Positions 28,685-39,621 of a stretch of DNA of 64,000 nt are shown piece after piece (within the stretch, counting starts at the first letter, position 1; each line of letters opens with the position of its first letter). A program made the translations under genes and the position numbers. Origin of the DNA: Acridotheres tristis. Its lineage: Eukaryota; Chordata; Aves; Passeriformes; Sturnidae. The notes under the pieces are model-generated. The model saw only the letters and a list, made by a program, of their open reading frames with translations. It did not search any database and was not told the DNA's origin. Where the stretch lies: NCBI GenBank assembly GCA_037013685.1, contig CM072885.1, forward strand, positions 69,667,785 through 69,731,784, written 5' to 3'.

Positions 28685-28746
28685 TAAAATGAAAGAGCAA
28701 AAGAAGCTATCTTGGTAAAATGAAAGTGCCAAAGAAACTCTCCTGG
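28685..28746. repeat. 31-bp tandem duplication
   Basis: Two adjacent 31-bp units (28685-28715 and 28716-28746) both start TAAAATGAAAG and end in CTTGG or CCTGG. They match at 26 of 31 positions. The start of a third unit (TAAAATC) follows. The divergence indicates an old local duplication. Confidence 0.8.
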
Positions 28747-29260
28747 TAAAATCCCCAATTTTATTGGTTTTTTTAAAAATTTTAACTATGTCCCTTCAAC
28801 CAGTCATATATGAAGCCTATGAGAAATGACACCTTAAGGGAGGTTTTCCATATGAGAAATCCATAAACTGCAACCTGTGAGTCCTTTCTGTCAAATTGCA
28901 GTCCTCAGCCTGGTCAGCTGAAGAGTTGGGAACTTGAATGACCCTGCAGAGCATTTCAGATGTGCTTTTGTGAATGTGGCTCTGGGCTGTGGGCTGCTTG
29001 CTCTGAGGACACCAAAGAGGTGCTGCTGGGGGTGGTGGGTGGTGGTTTTCACGTTGTCTCTGCAGGCGATTGGAAATGGAAGTTGATGTTTCTGGTTGCA
29101 TTGAAAGAGAATTTTTTTTTTTTTTTTTTGCCATTTGCCTCCTTTAGAATGTCTGCAGCCCGGATCCACTTGGGTTGTGATGTCTTTTGGTCCTAAGGGC
29201 TGAATAAAACCAGACCAAGCCATCCCTGGGAACTTGTGCAACCAGAATTGCTAGGAAGCA

Positions 29261-29286
29261 ATTCAGGGAAATTCAGGGAAATTCAG
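29261..29286. repeat. 10-bp tandem repeat, about 2.6 copies
   Basis: ATTCAGGGAA occurs twice in a row and is followed by a partial third copy (ATTCAG). Copies are identical, so the duplication is either recent or selectively neutral slippage. Confidence 0.8.
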
Positions 29287-30323
29287 CACATCTAATGCTT
29301 TCCTCTGAATCAGTGCCACACCTGATATGGTTCCAATGAGAGTTTTGGCTGCTTTTTATGCCTCCTGCTTTAATAGCCCCGAGGCAGGGCTCTGAAAATA
29401 TTCAGAAATCCAGGTTTGATTTCTGTAGGTTTTTAAATGTTTGTGCCATAACGGGGAGAGTTGTCCTCAGCACTTTGGTGCAACAAAACTTCCCAGGCTT
29501 TGCCATTCCCAGGGTGTTGCAATGAAATAAAGCATTTTGGTTTTTTGTTTAGGTTATGGAGAAGAGGATCAAGCTTTTTTCCAGTAGATTGGAAATAGGT
29601 AGCCCTCAGTGCCATTGTTTTTGCTTGCTTATGCAGGCTTTACCATCTAAGTGTTCCCACATTTAATCCCATGGAATGGGACCATAGGGATTGTCCTCTG
29701 TGAGAAACATTTCTGAAAATGTTTTTTGTTTCCCCTTCCTACAGAGAAGAGAATTTCTCACTGGAAAAGAACCATGGAAAAAACATGGTTCAGTTTGCTT
29801 ACAAAATGCTAAATGGTCTACTTCTCTATTTAGAAGTAGCTATCTCTAGTTACAAAGTTATGAAAGAAAGACAGTACTGACTCCTTGAAGAGGAAGAAAA
29901 AAATTTATATTTCCACAACTGTTTGGGTTTGGTACTCACACCTCAATTTCTCCCACCTGGTAATTAATTAATCAGTATGTCAGTAAATATAGTGATGAGA
30001 TGATCTATAAGAGATTGAAGAAATAATGAGGTAAATAATAATAAAATAATAATTCATTTGTGTTGCATTTAGTGCTCCTTTTAAGATCAAAGTGCAAGAG
30101 AATTGTCTCAGCTTTCCTTTGTATGTGTCATCAGGAGATTTCTTGAGTATGAACCAAATAGATTAATTTTATAGGAACTTTTTAGTTATTGGTGCCCCTT
30201 GACTTGGCTATATGGTATGAAACAGTATAAAAGGATATCAGCAAGTGGATTAAAAAAATTCCTCTGCCTCAAATCATGTCCAGTTGTCAGGATTTGCTCA
30301 TTCATGGTATTTCACTTGATAGG

Positions 30324-30370
30324 TCATAGAATCATAGAGTGGCATGAATTGGAAAAGGTCTGAAATACAT
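30324..30370 (-). mobile_element. Severely truncated CR1 3' tail (antisense)
   Basis: TCATAGAATCATAGAGTGGC followed by ATGAATTGGAAAAGG is the reverse complement of the CR1 3' terminus. It includes two copies of the characteristic ATTCTATGA-type octamer that ends CR1 elements. Only about 47 bp of the element can be seen, so this is a copy truncated almost completely at its 5' end, which is common for CR1. It sits just upstream of a long T-rich low-complexity block. Confidence 0.75.
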
Positions 30371-30420
30371 TTGTGAGTTTTGTTTCAATAAGGAATTCTT
30401 GAAGATATTTGGCAAAATAA

Positions 30421-30502
30421 ATTTTTTTAAAATTTTTTTTAAAGTTTTTTTTTGGTTTTTTTGGTGGTTTTTTTTGGGTTTTTTTGGTTTTTTTTTTTTT
30501 TA
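30421..30502. repeat. T-rich low-complexity block with GG interruptions
   Basis: About 80 bp is almost entirely T, broken first by AAAA/AAA and then by GG, GGTGG, GGG and GG. It looks like a degenerating T tract. Lys/Pro-rich open frames read from the other strand are artefacts of this composition. Confidence 0.9.
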
Positions 30503-33314
30503 AGTACTGTGCAGGAGAGCACTCAGGAACCACTTAGTGTTAAGGAATCGAGGGAAACAGGGCTAAGTGAGAGCCTTAGAAAAAAAACCAAGATGTTCTG
30601 ATTCAGACTGATGTCCACCTTCAGAGCTTTACCTGCAAAACATCTCAGCAGTCAGGAAGTCACACAAATTAAAGGCGTTTCTGCTGTACCTTTGAATTGA
30701 TGTTTTCTTCTTGGTACATAAATGATGGGGTGTTTTTTCTCACAGCTGCAGTAAGTGAAGCAGAGTTTCTGCTTGAAAGACCTGCATGACTCCATGTGGC
30801 TACATGACTGCTGAGTGGCATGTCAGTCCTTGGATTTTATCAGTGATTGGAGTATTTTATTGATGGAAGGATAGAGCTGGATTCTCTCTGGATTAGAACG
30901 TGCAACAGCAATCGACTTTAATGGGAATTTTACTAAGGCTGAGGTAGCCCTGGAATCTGGATTTAGGCATTGCACAAAGAGAACCAGCATTCCTTTCACC
31001 AGAACAGGTTTGCTGGATTCAGAAAACCTCAGGAAAACGTGGATTCTTCAGTGTTTGCTGTGATACAGAATAGTTTCCTGGAGGAACTGCCATGTTAGCT
31101 GTGATTCCCTGCCTTGGCAGCTCTTGGGGCAGCAAAGGTGTTTGTTGTTTTTGTAAAACTACAGGGGGTACCAGTTGTGTCCAGCCATGGTGGAGCACAG
31201 CCCTGCATGTGTGGAGGAGACTTTGGCTCCCTCTTCATTTCATCACACACTACTTTCAAAAAACCCCTTTGGCAGGCAGTTTAAAATTGGAACAAACTCC
31301 TCAAAATTCTCTGAGATAAGCAAATCCTGCCCCTGACGTTACTGCTCATGGATTTAGAAGAAATGGTGGAAAATTGCACTGTCACTTGCAAAAGCATGAT
31401 GTATTTTTTTCAGGGCTTAGTCAAATCTCTTGCTCAAGACAGTGAATCTAATGAATACTCTTAAACCCCCCTGCTGATTGTGTTGAGTAGGTGGGAAGGT
31501 AAACTCGATTTGTCTGATTAAAAGCTGGTTGTGAAGCCAGCTTGGTTTTGGTATCTTTCTTCACCTGGTTTAACACATAAAGAAAATTTCTCTGCACCTT
31601 GTAATTCCAGCCTTTTGTCTTCTGAATATATGAATATTTGAAAGTTTTGCCTGTTTTACTGCCTCTGTACCTGGAAGTGGATGGGAATCACCAGAGCCCC
31701 TGAGCAGCTTTCCCATTTTTGAGGAGATTTGAGATCTCTCTCAAATTGGAGATCTGAGTGTACTCTCCAAGAACTCCCTGCAGTTCTCCCCCTCAGGTGT
31801 GGCTCACAGCAGCTTTTTCTCATCACATTCTGTCCAAGTTATCATTTATCCCAGCCACTGCTTGAAGGTGGCTGTTGTTCCACTGCTGCAGTCCAAGTAC
31901 ATGTGCAGGGAGAAACCCATGTAAATGCAACTCAGCAGCTATGCATGAATAGCCAAAAGTTTTTGCATCTTTTGACTGGAGGCAGCCAGCAATCAAGAAA
32001 CTGTGCTGGTCTGGAGCCAAAAGAAATAGGGAATTCCCTCTGTTAGTGTTTTTTTTTTTTTTTTTTGGAAGTGATTATTGGGGGCATAATCAGGTTTGGC
32101 TCCATGTTAAAATATTAAAATTCTCAGTTCTGTGGCTGATGATTCCCAGGATAGGTTGGGTTACAGTCATGGCAGCAGGATCAGGTGAATGGAGCAGATT
32201 TCCTGGCAAATGGAAGCCACTCTTCCCTAAGTGGGAGTTCAGATGCACAGGACAGTTTTCCTGCCTTTTCCTGCTTGGGAGTTGCTTCCTCACAGGAAGA
32301 AAGGAAACAGAAAAGGAGCAGCAAATCAGTTGAGTCAGTGGTGCAGTTGTATCTAGCAACTGCAGCAAGGACCAAGATTTGTTTTGCTTTCTAGATCATC
32401 CTAACTGTAAAAGTTTTCTGCCTTTGGTGCCCTCTTCAACCCCTCATGTAAACACTTCTGTCTTTCCAGTGCCTGTGATAAGCATTGGCTTACTCAGAGA
32501 ATCCCTTGGGAGCTGAACAGGCAGCATCTTCCAGGCTCAGGGGCATCATATCTGGTGAGATATTTGCTTTTTATGCCTTTTTTTTTTTTTTTCTCCTATT
32601 TGAGCTGCATTTGATTCAGTTGAGACAGTTTCTGTCATGATCTGCACTTCAATATAAGCTTAGTTTCCTTTGAAACTCAGAGTCTGGTATGGAAAGGGGT
32701 TGGTTTGGGTTAGTGATCAGCCTGATTTGCAAGACACTTTGTGATAGTCCTTGATCAAACTGACTGCCAGAAATTACTTGTATATTTGGGAATATTCCAC
32801 CCTGAATTTCCCTCTTTTAATTTTTTTAAATTTTTTTTTAATGTTTTATATGTTAAGGATTAAAAGTAATTATGTGCACAGTAATTTAGCTCTCTGAAGC
32901 ACTGAGAAATTTTTCCATGTTGTGGAATTTCCTGGTTCCTGGAAATGACCTGAATGGGAAGAAGGTGTTTTTCCCTTGGGAAGGTCCAACTCTTGTGTCT
33001 TTATCATTAACCCTACCCGTGCTCATCTCTGCACACACAGGGAACAGGCTGAGGTAATGAGGTCAGCTCAAAAGCCACTCCAGGCTTTCTCTTGGTGAAA
33101 GGTTATGAATATGGAGACCATTATGTGTCATTAAGATAATCATGTAGCTGAATATGTCAGTGAAGTCAATGACTCTCTGTTCCCCAGGTGTTCTGGTTTT
33201 AGTTTGATAGGGACACGAAAAAAAAAAAAAATTCTGCTTGCCAGGTGGGAGGAAATTTGCCTTTCAAAAGATTGCTGCTTCAGCACTTGATAGGAGTCTT
33301 CTGAGCAATAATGG

Positions 33315-33332
33315 TAATAATAATAATAATAA
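33315..33332. repeat. (TAA)n microsatellite, 6 copies
   Basis: Six uninterrupted TAA triplets form a candidate polymorphic trinucleotide microsatellite. The flanks are single-copy in appearance. Confidence 0.9.
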
Positions 33333-34213
33333 ATGTTCCCAGGCTGCACTTGCTTTATAATTGCTATTTAGCCCAAATTGCTCTGAGTGAGGAAACTCCA
33401 TCATTCTGGTTACACAGGTGGAGGTTATGATGTCATGGGTAGCAAATCCACTGATTCAAAAGGATGGAACATTTATATAAAATACTGACACAATGCAGAG
33501 TTTTAGTAGTGAAAACTAAGGGAAGCAAAAAGGATTCAAAATTCAAAAAGTGAAGCAGCCAACCTCGATGTGGAGGTGAGGAAAGGACTTGCCTTGTGTA
33601 GTAGTCGTTTGGGTTTGTTAATTTGAATTTTTTCTGTTGTGAGATAGGATTAGGAGGAAGGTGAAACAGGTTTAATTTTAAATGGTATAAAGAGGAATTT
33701 TATTATTAGAAATTATAAGAAAAAACTTATAATAAAAGTTTAGGCCATTTTTTAATACATTTTTTTTTTTAAATATTGAAGATGTATAGAAAATAACCTA
33801 ATTTACTATTTTTCAAAGAGTTTGTTATTAAAAACTTTGCTGTCAAGGCCTGTGTTTGCATGATCTGATCTGAACTTTTCCTATAAGGGAGAGGTTTGTA
33901 AGCATCCCAAGGAGTTCTGGGCACACACGTGGTAGAGCTGATGGCTACACACACTTTTAGTGAGTTTGTGTCTGAGCTGTGTTTCCTCAGTGCCTGTTTT
34001 CTCATTGCTGGTGTTCACAGGCAGGTTCGAGTGGCCCAGCAGAGCAAAGTGCTGAGCACAGAGCTCATGTGGCCAGCTGCCCCTGCCTGCACCTCTGGCT
34101 GCCACAAATTGGGTCAGGACATGAGGAAAGAAGAGGCAGAGTGAGCTGGGCTGCAGCCAGGAGGGGAGAAACCTAAAAGTGAATTTGTTGGCCAATATTG
34201 GCTCCCAAACACA

Positions 34214-34239
34214 TTTTTTTTTTTTTTTTTTTTTTTTTT
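34214..34239. repeat. Poly-T tract (26 nt)
   Basis: Twenty-six consecutive T residues. There is no recognisable element on either side. Confidence 0.9.
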
Positions 34240-34994
34240 ATTTGCACATGGAGCTATAAAGGCTCCAGTTTCAGTTCTTGGGAATAATTAAACCTTAAGC
34301 AGTGATAAACAGTGCAATATTCAATTAGTGAGTTGTCCTGACAAAAGCATGTCAAAGTAAATTGGGGGTTTTTTTTGAGGCTGTTAACTGTGCTGACAGA
34401 GAGTTGGTTAATTCTTGAAGGATAATGTTTTGGGCAAATTCCCAGCCTCCAAATGCCTGCAGGCAGACTTGTCCATATTTGTGGTATATTTGAGGTCTAG
34501 TGTTCCTCCTTTGGGCCATATATTTTAAGAGGGAATTTTAATGGAAGGAAACATTGCTGCAGAGCAACAGCCTCCTCTGAAACACTTTCCAAAAGAATGT
34601 GAAGGCCAAAGGTCTTGTTTTTTCAGGGCAAAAGATGTGAATCCTCTCATATTGACTCAGTTATAAATAGTGATGGGCAAGGCTCTAAGGATGGATTCCT
34701 GGCAGATTGTATCAGGGATAGTTATTCTCCAAACTAAGCAAAGACAGTGGTTGTCTCTTAATTGTTGCATCTTGTCTGGCACAGAGAACACTATTATTAA
34801 ACAGATAGCAAATAATTACAATAAATTTGAGGTTTTCACTCCTCTTATTTCTCTCCAGTCCCAACAGGCAGCAAAGTGTATCTTATTTCTAGTAAGAGAT
34901 GGCAATTTAATGCTGGGGGGAGTGCTCATGATAAATATTTTGGTTCTCCAGTGAGGTGGAAGGAGAAATGCAACCCCATGAGGAAAGAACTTAT

Positions 34995-35125
34995 TTGGGG
35001 TGCAAGAAGTGCTGCTCTTGACCAGCTGGGCTTGGGCAGGGAACTATATTTCATTTATCTGTGCCTCTTTTCCCCCAGCTGTAAATAGGGGGGAAGATGA
35101 TAACTTTTCTTAGAGAGAAGCTGTT
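34995..35125 (+). mobile_element. MIR-like SINE relic
   Basis: The segment retains, in the right order and orientation, hallmarks of the MIR tRNA-derived SINE. AGCTGGGCTTGGGCAGGGAA corresponds to the 'AGCTGTGTGACCTTGGGCAAG' part. TCTGTGCCTC, then TTTTCCCCCAGCTGTAAATA and a GGGG-A-GATGATAA stretch, correspond to 'TCTGTGCCTCAGTTTCCCCATCTGTAAAATGGGGATAATAA'. These motifs are quoted from memory of the family. MIR-type elements amplified before the main amniote lineages split or soon after and persist in birds only as scattered, highly diverged pieces. The 5' promoter region and the terminal LINE-like tail are not clearly visible. Confidence 0.6.
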
Positions 35126-35837
35126 TGAATATGTTGTTCCTTTCCACTGGAAGCTAAATCTGCTGGTATCATTGCTAATAAATAGGTGAGTGTTATCTGA
35201 TTCCATTACCAGGTTAATTTGCCTCCCACAGTGAAATTGAGTCTCTCACAGTGAAGGTCTTGTAGAGTTCAGCGTGCAATTTGTGCATCACCAAAGAGTT
35301 AACATGAAACCCAAATGTGAAATAATCCTTGCTAAGGAGCCTGAGGGCCAGAGCCTCCACAAGTGACACTTCCAAACAGAAGCACAAGAATAAATTCCTT
35401 TATTTCTCTGAAAAGGAATGCAGTTTCTCATTTGCTTTCTAATTTCCTGTATCAAGGGCAAACGTACAGTAACTGAACTGGCTGGAAAATGTTTGGTAGT
35501 AAATACTAAATAATAAATGTTTGGTAGTAGGTGAGACCTCAAATAGCAAGAAAAAGTATTTTTCAGACACTGATGTGCTTTTGTGTAGATGTGTTGTTTT
35601 GCTAGTACTTACCAGAGAAGAAAAAGTAAAACTGACTTCTAATAGCTATTAGGTATCATTCCAAAATTTTGCAGTTCAACATTTATTTTTACTGATGTAA
35701 GACAGGTACTTTGTAAAAAGTTGTAGCTGGACTCTATGGGATACTTGAAACTTTTGAGAACCAAAGAGATTTCCCACTGTAACCTGTTGTATGCTGTCTG
35801 TCTGTACCACAAAAAATTAAAATTGAGTCCCAGTACT

Positions 35838-35871
<34 letters not shown>

Positions 35872-37709
35872 CAAAGGGATTAAATGACAGAATTGCTGCT
35901 TTTTCTGGTGGCTGTTGGTACTATCATATATTCTAAAGCATTCCAACCAAGGGCATGTGGCTGCAATGGAATTTGATGTACAATCAGTTTTAGAGAACAG
36001 CCTGTGCCTTGTTAATATAATCCATAGAAGGCTTCCAAACTTCCTGAAACCAGTCCCTTCTGTTTCCAAGTCTGCATATGATCTCATAGGAAATGATCTG
36101 GGAGAGGCCAGCTAACCCTTTTGCATAATCAAGGTAGCATTGTTCTTTTAATGCCTAAAGTGAGTTGTTTCACTGATATAAACTCAATAATCCCCATCTC
36201 TTCTGTCAACAAATCTCTGTTATCAGGCCTTGCAATGATTTTGGTGGCATTACAACAGAGAAAAAGAGGGAAGACTGAAGTGTGACCTCAATAATGTCGT
36301 TCATTTACTTTGTCACCCTTTGTCTTAGCTATTTCAAAAATCCTAAACCACTTGAAAATTGGGAAGGCTGAAGTGTAAATGCATAACACGAGTGGGCAAG
36401 GTTTATTTTGCAGTGGGCTCAGAGGCAGGTAAGCAGCCTGCACCTTGCCAAGGTTCATAAATGGCAGTAGCAGCAAAACAGCAAGGAAGGTATCTGCCCT
36501 TTATATGGCTTTGATATCAAACCTCTCATATGTACATTAGCAGCAGAAAGAGAAAAAGTGTGTTTTGTATGGGAGCCCCTGAAAACCTTGCTATTTACAC
36601 AACCCCAGAGTGCCTCGTGCATGTTGTTTTATATCCTCGGGATACCCAGGATTTCCTCAATATATTTAGCCCAAGAAGGGAAACACTCCCATGAGCTGCT
36701 GTCCCTGAAAGCCTTGTAGGGCAGCGAGCCTGAGCCTTCCCTGGCAGGGCAGGGACAACAAAAGGCTCTGGGCTTTGTCACTGTGCACAAGTACAATTAT
36801 GGTCTAGTTCATGTGAGCAGGCTGGAGTTGCAGTGAGCCTAAGCAGAGGTTCTGTGGCACTCTGATCACTGCAGAGTTGTTAAATTTGGCACTCTGCTCT
36901 GGGCTCCAGTCTAACATTTTCTTCACCATATTAGGATATGTGGAAATTGGCCAGCCAGCAATGGGCCTTCAGTGTACTCGTTGCTTGTGCTCATGTTTTA
37001 GAGAGTAGGCAGCCACTGCTTTGCTAAAAAACTAGCAGGTTTGATAGAATAAGACAAATAGAAGCCTTTAAAAATTGTCATTGCAGTACAGTAAGGAAAA
37101 TAAGAGGATTTCCCAAGACCAAGGACATAGTTTTAACAAAGTTTGTGGTTCCCTTGTGCTTTTCACCCTTAGCTATTGATCATCCTGTACATCCAATCTC
37201 AGGAGTTGTGTGTTGTGCTGTTATTCAGCTGGAAAAACAGAGTGAAGTGAGCCTGGCTGGCTGTGACAGGAGCATTCCCATTCCCTCTGCTGGCTTTTCC
37301 AAGGCTGGGGGAGGCAAAACTCTGGATTTGTGACTCCCAAGGTTTGAGTTTGGCTGATGGAGCCAGCCCAGCTGGGGGTGGTGCAGGAGCAGTGAGCCTC
37401 ATCTGTCTGTGGCTTCAGAGGTGAGCATGTCTGAAACTTCCCCAGCAAGGGATGGACTCTTCCACTGGAGAAATTCCAAAATAGAAAGCCTTCAGCATTT
37501 AACTGACACCTTTTATGTTCTTAAGGGTTGAGAATTTGGCAGTTGTTGGTCAAGCATCAGGTCGACCCCTGTACTCCAGTAGATTTTGCTATTAAAATTG
37601 CTTTTTTTTGTTTTCATAATTTTTAATTTACTACTGCTCCCTGTAGCTGTAAACTTTGGTTTCACTACAATGATTCTCTGTCCTTTCTAATGTTCTAACA
37701 CATGCAGAC
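35126..37709. other. Anonymous non-coding sequence
   Basis: Apart from the A tract and one short direct repeat, nothing is recognised. The repeat is 15 bp, starting AAATGTTTGG, at 35487-35501 and again at 35515-35529. The segments at about 35900-36250 and 36480-36620 are AT-rich, mixed-composition sequence of the kind often seen in conserved non-coding DNA. Conservation cannot be judged from one sequence. Confidence 0.6.
35839..35869. repeat. Poly-A tract (31 nt)
   Basis: This is the longest homopolymer in the window, 31 A residues. An AATTAAA hexamer-like signal lies about 20 nt upstream, the arrangement expected at the end of a retroposed, polyadenylated transcript. The preceding few hundred bases match no gene or repeat I recognise, and no target-site duplication is obvious, so a retrocopy origin is only a possibility. 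Confidence 0.85.
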
Positions 37710-37985
37710 AATTGTCACATCCCCTACTTAAAACTCATTTGATGCATGCATAGCTCTTTTAATCTCTTTATAAGTCAGTTCCTCTCTGCTTGCTTAACAC
37801 TTTTATGGCTCTCTTGTGATTGTTCTATGGGTTGTTATTGTCATTGAGGAAATGAGTTCTCCAGAGCTGAATAAAGTATTCCAGGTGTGATCATCACAGG
37901 GCTGTGTTAGGGATATCACCTTTCTGCCTTGTGTGTTTCATTTAATCTTGCATGGACCCTTTCTGCTACCACATCCTGCATTATT
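37710..37985 (-). mobile_element. Ancient CR1/L3-like LINE fragment (antisense)
   Basis: Read on the plus strand, the segment follows the antisense order of an old CR1/L3-type element. It shows CTTTTAATCTCTTTATAAGTC, then TTTTATGGCTCTC, CCAGAGCTGAATAAAGTATT, CCAGGTGTGATCATCACAGG, a GGGATATCACC stretch and CTTTCTGCTACCACATC. In this family these correspond to 'TTTTAATCTCTCCTCATA', 'ATCATTTTTGTGGCTCTC', 'CAGAACTGAACACAGTATTCCAGGTGTGGTCTCACCAG' and 'TTGCTTTTTTTGCTACCACATCAC', recalled from memory. The divergence is much greater than in the CR1 copy at 60.2 kb. The element would be transcribed from the minus strand; its reading frame is destroyed. Confidence 0.6.
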
Positions 37986-38009
37986 TGATGCCTACTAAAA
38001 AAGAAACAA

Positions 38010-38033
38010 CCCCCCCCCAAAAAAACCCCAACA
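38010..38033. repeat. C9/A-rich low-complexity stretch
   Basis: Nine C residues (38010-38018) are followed by an A run and then CCCC and AAC. It lies between the CR1/L3-like and MIR-like relics. Confidence 0.85.
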
Positions 38034-38187
38034 GGCCAAATTTAAGCTTTTCAATTACAAATTTAATTTTGATAACCTCTCTCAAAGATGCAGAAATGGC
38101 TGAATCCATGCCTGTGGTTTTTAGCTCGAGGCAGCACTGTGCTGCCAGGAGATCTGGAATCATCACATCACTTCTGACCTTTCAGCT

Positions 38188-38340
38188 TTTTGCTGGTGGT
38201 GTGTATGACCTTACACAAATCCTTTGACTACTTGACCCTCATGTCTGGATAATAACACTGTAGTAGCTGCATTTGGTAAGGCTGTGAGGGTTGGTTCAAG
38301 TTTGTGCATGATCTGGAAAATATAAAGAAGTGGCAATGTA
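38188..38340 (+). mobile_element. MIR-like SINE relic
   Basis: Landmarks in MIR order can be followed on the plus strand: GCTGGTGGTGTGTATGACCT with a CAAATCCTTTGACT stretch, then GACCCTCATGTCTGGATAAT followed by AACACTGTAGTAGCTGC, then AAGGCTGTGAGGGTTGG and TTTGTGCATG. These correspond to the GTGTGACCTTGGGCAAGT, CTCATCTGTAAAATGGGGAT, AATAATAGTACCTACC and TTGTTGTGAGGATTAA blocks of the family (from memory). The copy is highly diverged. It lies on the same strand as the other MIR-like piece 3 kb upstream but independently of it. Confidence 0.6.
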
Positions 38341-39474
38341 AAATATTTGGGCAAATGGCTGCAGAAAACCACATTACATGACCTGTAAGCTTATGCTGTC
38401 CAGGCTTGTGGAAATTGAGGAGGGCCATCAATAAAAATCCTGTTTCTGTATAATGATTTATTTGCTAAAAGAAGAAGGGAACTAAATCAAATGAAAATGA
38501 TGAACCTTATATTGAGTGTAACCTCTGCAAAGTTCACTAGAGACCCACTGAGAACACATGTCCAAATTTCCTTTGTTGTTTTACCCAGCTGTTAATTTTT
38601 AGTTTGAGAGACCAGCACAAGCAAGAATACATTTGGTTGACAGTCCTGGAAGAGGTAGCAAGCCTGTCTTTTATTTAGGCATGTTTATGTCAGCACAAAA
38701 TGAGTGCAATATCATAAAATTGTAGCAGAGCTAGGAGCGGGGCACGACAAGAATAAAATATTATTTTTACACGTGCTCTGAACTCATGTAAATGAAGACA
38801 CATCACAAACGATTCTTCTGAGCCCAGGCTGGTAAATCCCTCACTGGCACAGCACATGGATTTACCAGGTTAAAAAACCCTACATGTGCTGCATGAAGCA
38901 GATGCAGCTGGAGGCAGAGTTCTAACCCTACCCATGACTTTTAAGATAGAAATCTGGTGAAGTTTTCAGTGCAGTAACTTTCAGTTGATGTTAATTTGTG
39001 AGGACCAGGTCTTTATTATATTAAGGAGGGTATGCAAAGGTGCATGAGTACTTGGGGTAGGAGGGAGGGGATTTTGCATGACTTCTTCATGCCCACATCA
39101 CACGGAAACAAAATAAATGGAAACGCAGCCTCAATGCTAAATACACATAAGGGAAATGAAGAAGGAAACGTTTCTGCTGGTTTCCATTTTAGATACATTA
39201 CAAAAAAAGGAGCTCTGCTGTAGGGCTGTAGTTCAATGCAGGAAGCATTTCTATGGAATTTTGGCATTAGGTGGACTTCCCAAGAACAGCTACTGTCCAG
39301 AAGATATTCCAGGGAAAATCTTCAGAGAGCAGTTTGAAATGTTGGCACTATTTCATCTGAAGCCTGATCCAACTTGAACTAGGAGAGGAACAGAGGAGGC
39401 TCTGATTTGGATCTAAATGGCTCCTCTCTACACTGTCCAACTTGCACATAAAATATTCAAACAGAAGAACATCC

Positions 39475-39621
39475 CGACCAAACAGCCTCCCCAAATGACC
39501 CCTTACAAAGAATACGAGAGAAAAAAAAGGCCGTACAGACCTTGTATTTGACGAGACTAAGGCATATTTTGAGCCACAGCATCTCCTCGGCAGTGAGAGG
39601 GGAGATTGTGGCAGGGGAACG
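39475..39621. other. CpG-retaining pocket of unknown nature
   Basis: Six CpG dinucleotides (39475, 39515, 39532, 39552, 39588, 39620) fall within about 147 bp, well above the local background. The minus strand is open over 39348-39758 (136 codons), but the translation shows no known domain. The segment could be a conserved non-coding element, an old GC-rich insertion or chance. I see no transposon signature and no convincing pair of splice sites. Confidence 0.25.

Larger units (their letters stand above)
20848..30323. other. Anonymous non-coding sequence with a GC-richer patch
   Basis: No gene or clear transposon is visible. About 22.6-23.1 kb is GC-richer and contains a 188-codon plus-strand frame (22602-23168). 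It lacks recognisable domains, and the opposite strand is also largely open, so composition explains it. Tracts: 16 T at 23247-23262, 27 T at 27216-27242, 15 T at 28224-28238, 18 T at 29112-29129. Small local duplications occur at 28685-28746 and 29261-29286. An AT-rich stretch with AAT repeats lies at about 30028-30056. Confidence 0.65.
30503..34989. other. Anonymous non-coding sequence
   Basis: No gene or transposon is recognised. Simple sequence includes 18 T at 32049-32066, 15 T at 32578-32592, an AT block near 32817-32850, an A tract at about 33220-33232 and AAT repeats at 33315-33332. A 26-T run lies at 34214-34239. The interval 34000-34180 is somewhat GC-richer and rich in CTG/CAG-type words, but it lacks a recognisable family. 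Confidence 0.65.

Noticed and set aside
34022..34031. tRNA B-box-like GGTTCGAGT
   Set aside because: No A box or acceptor-stem pairing found around it.
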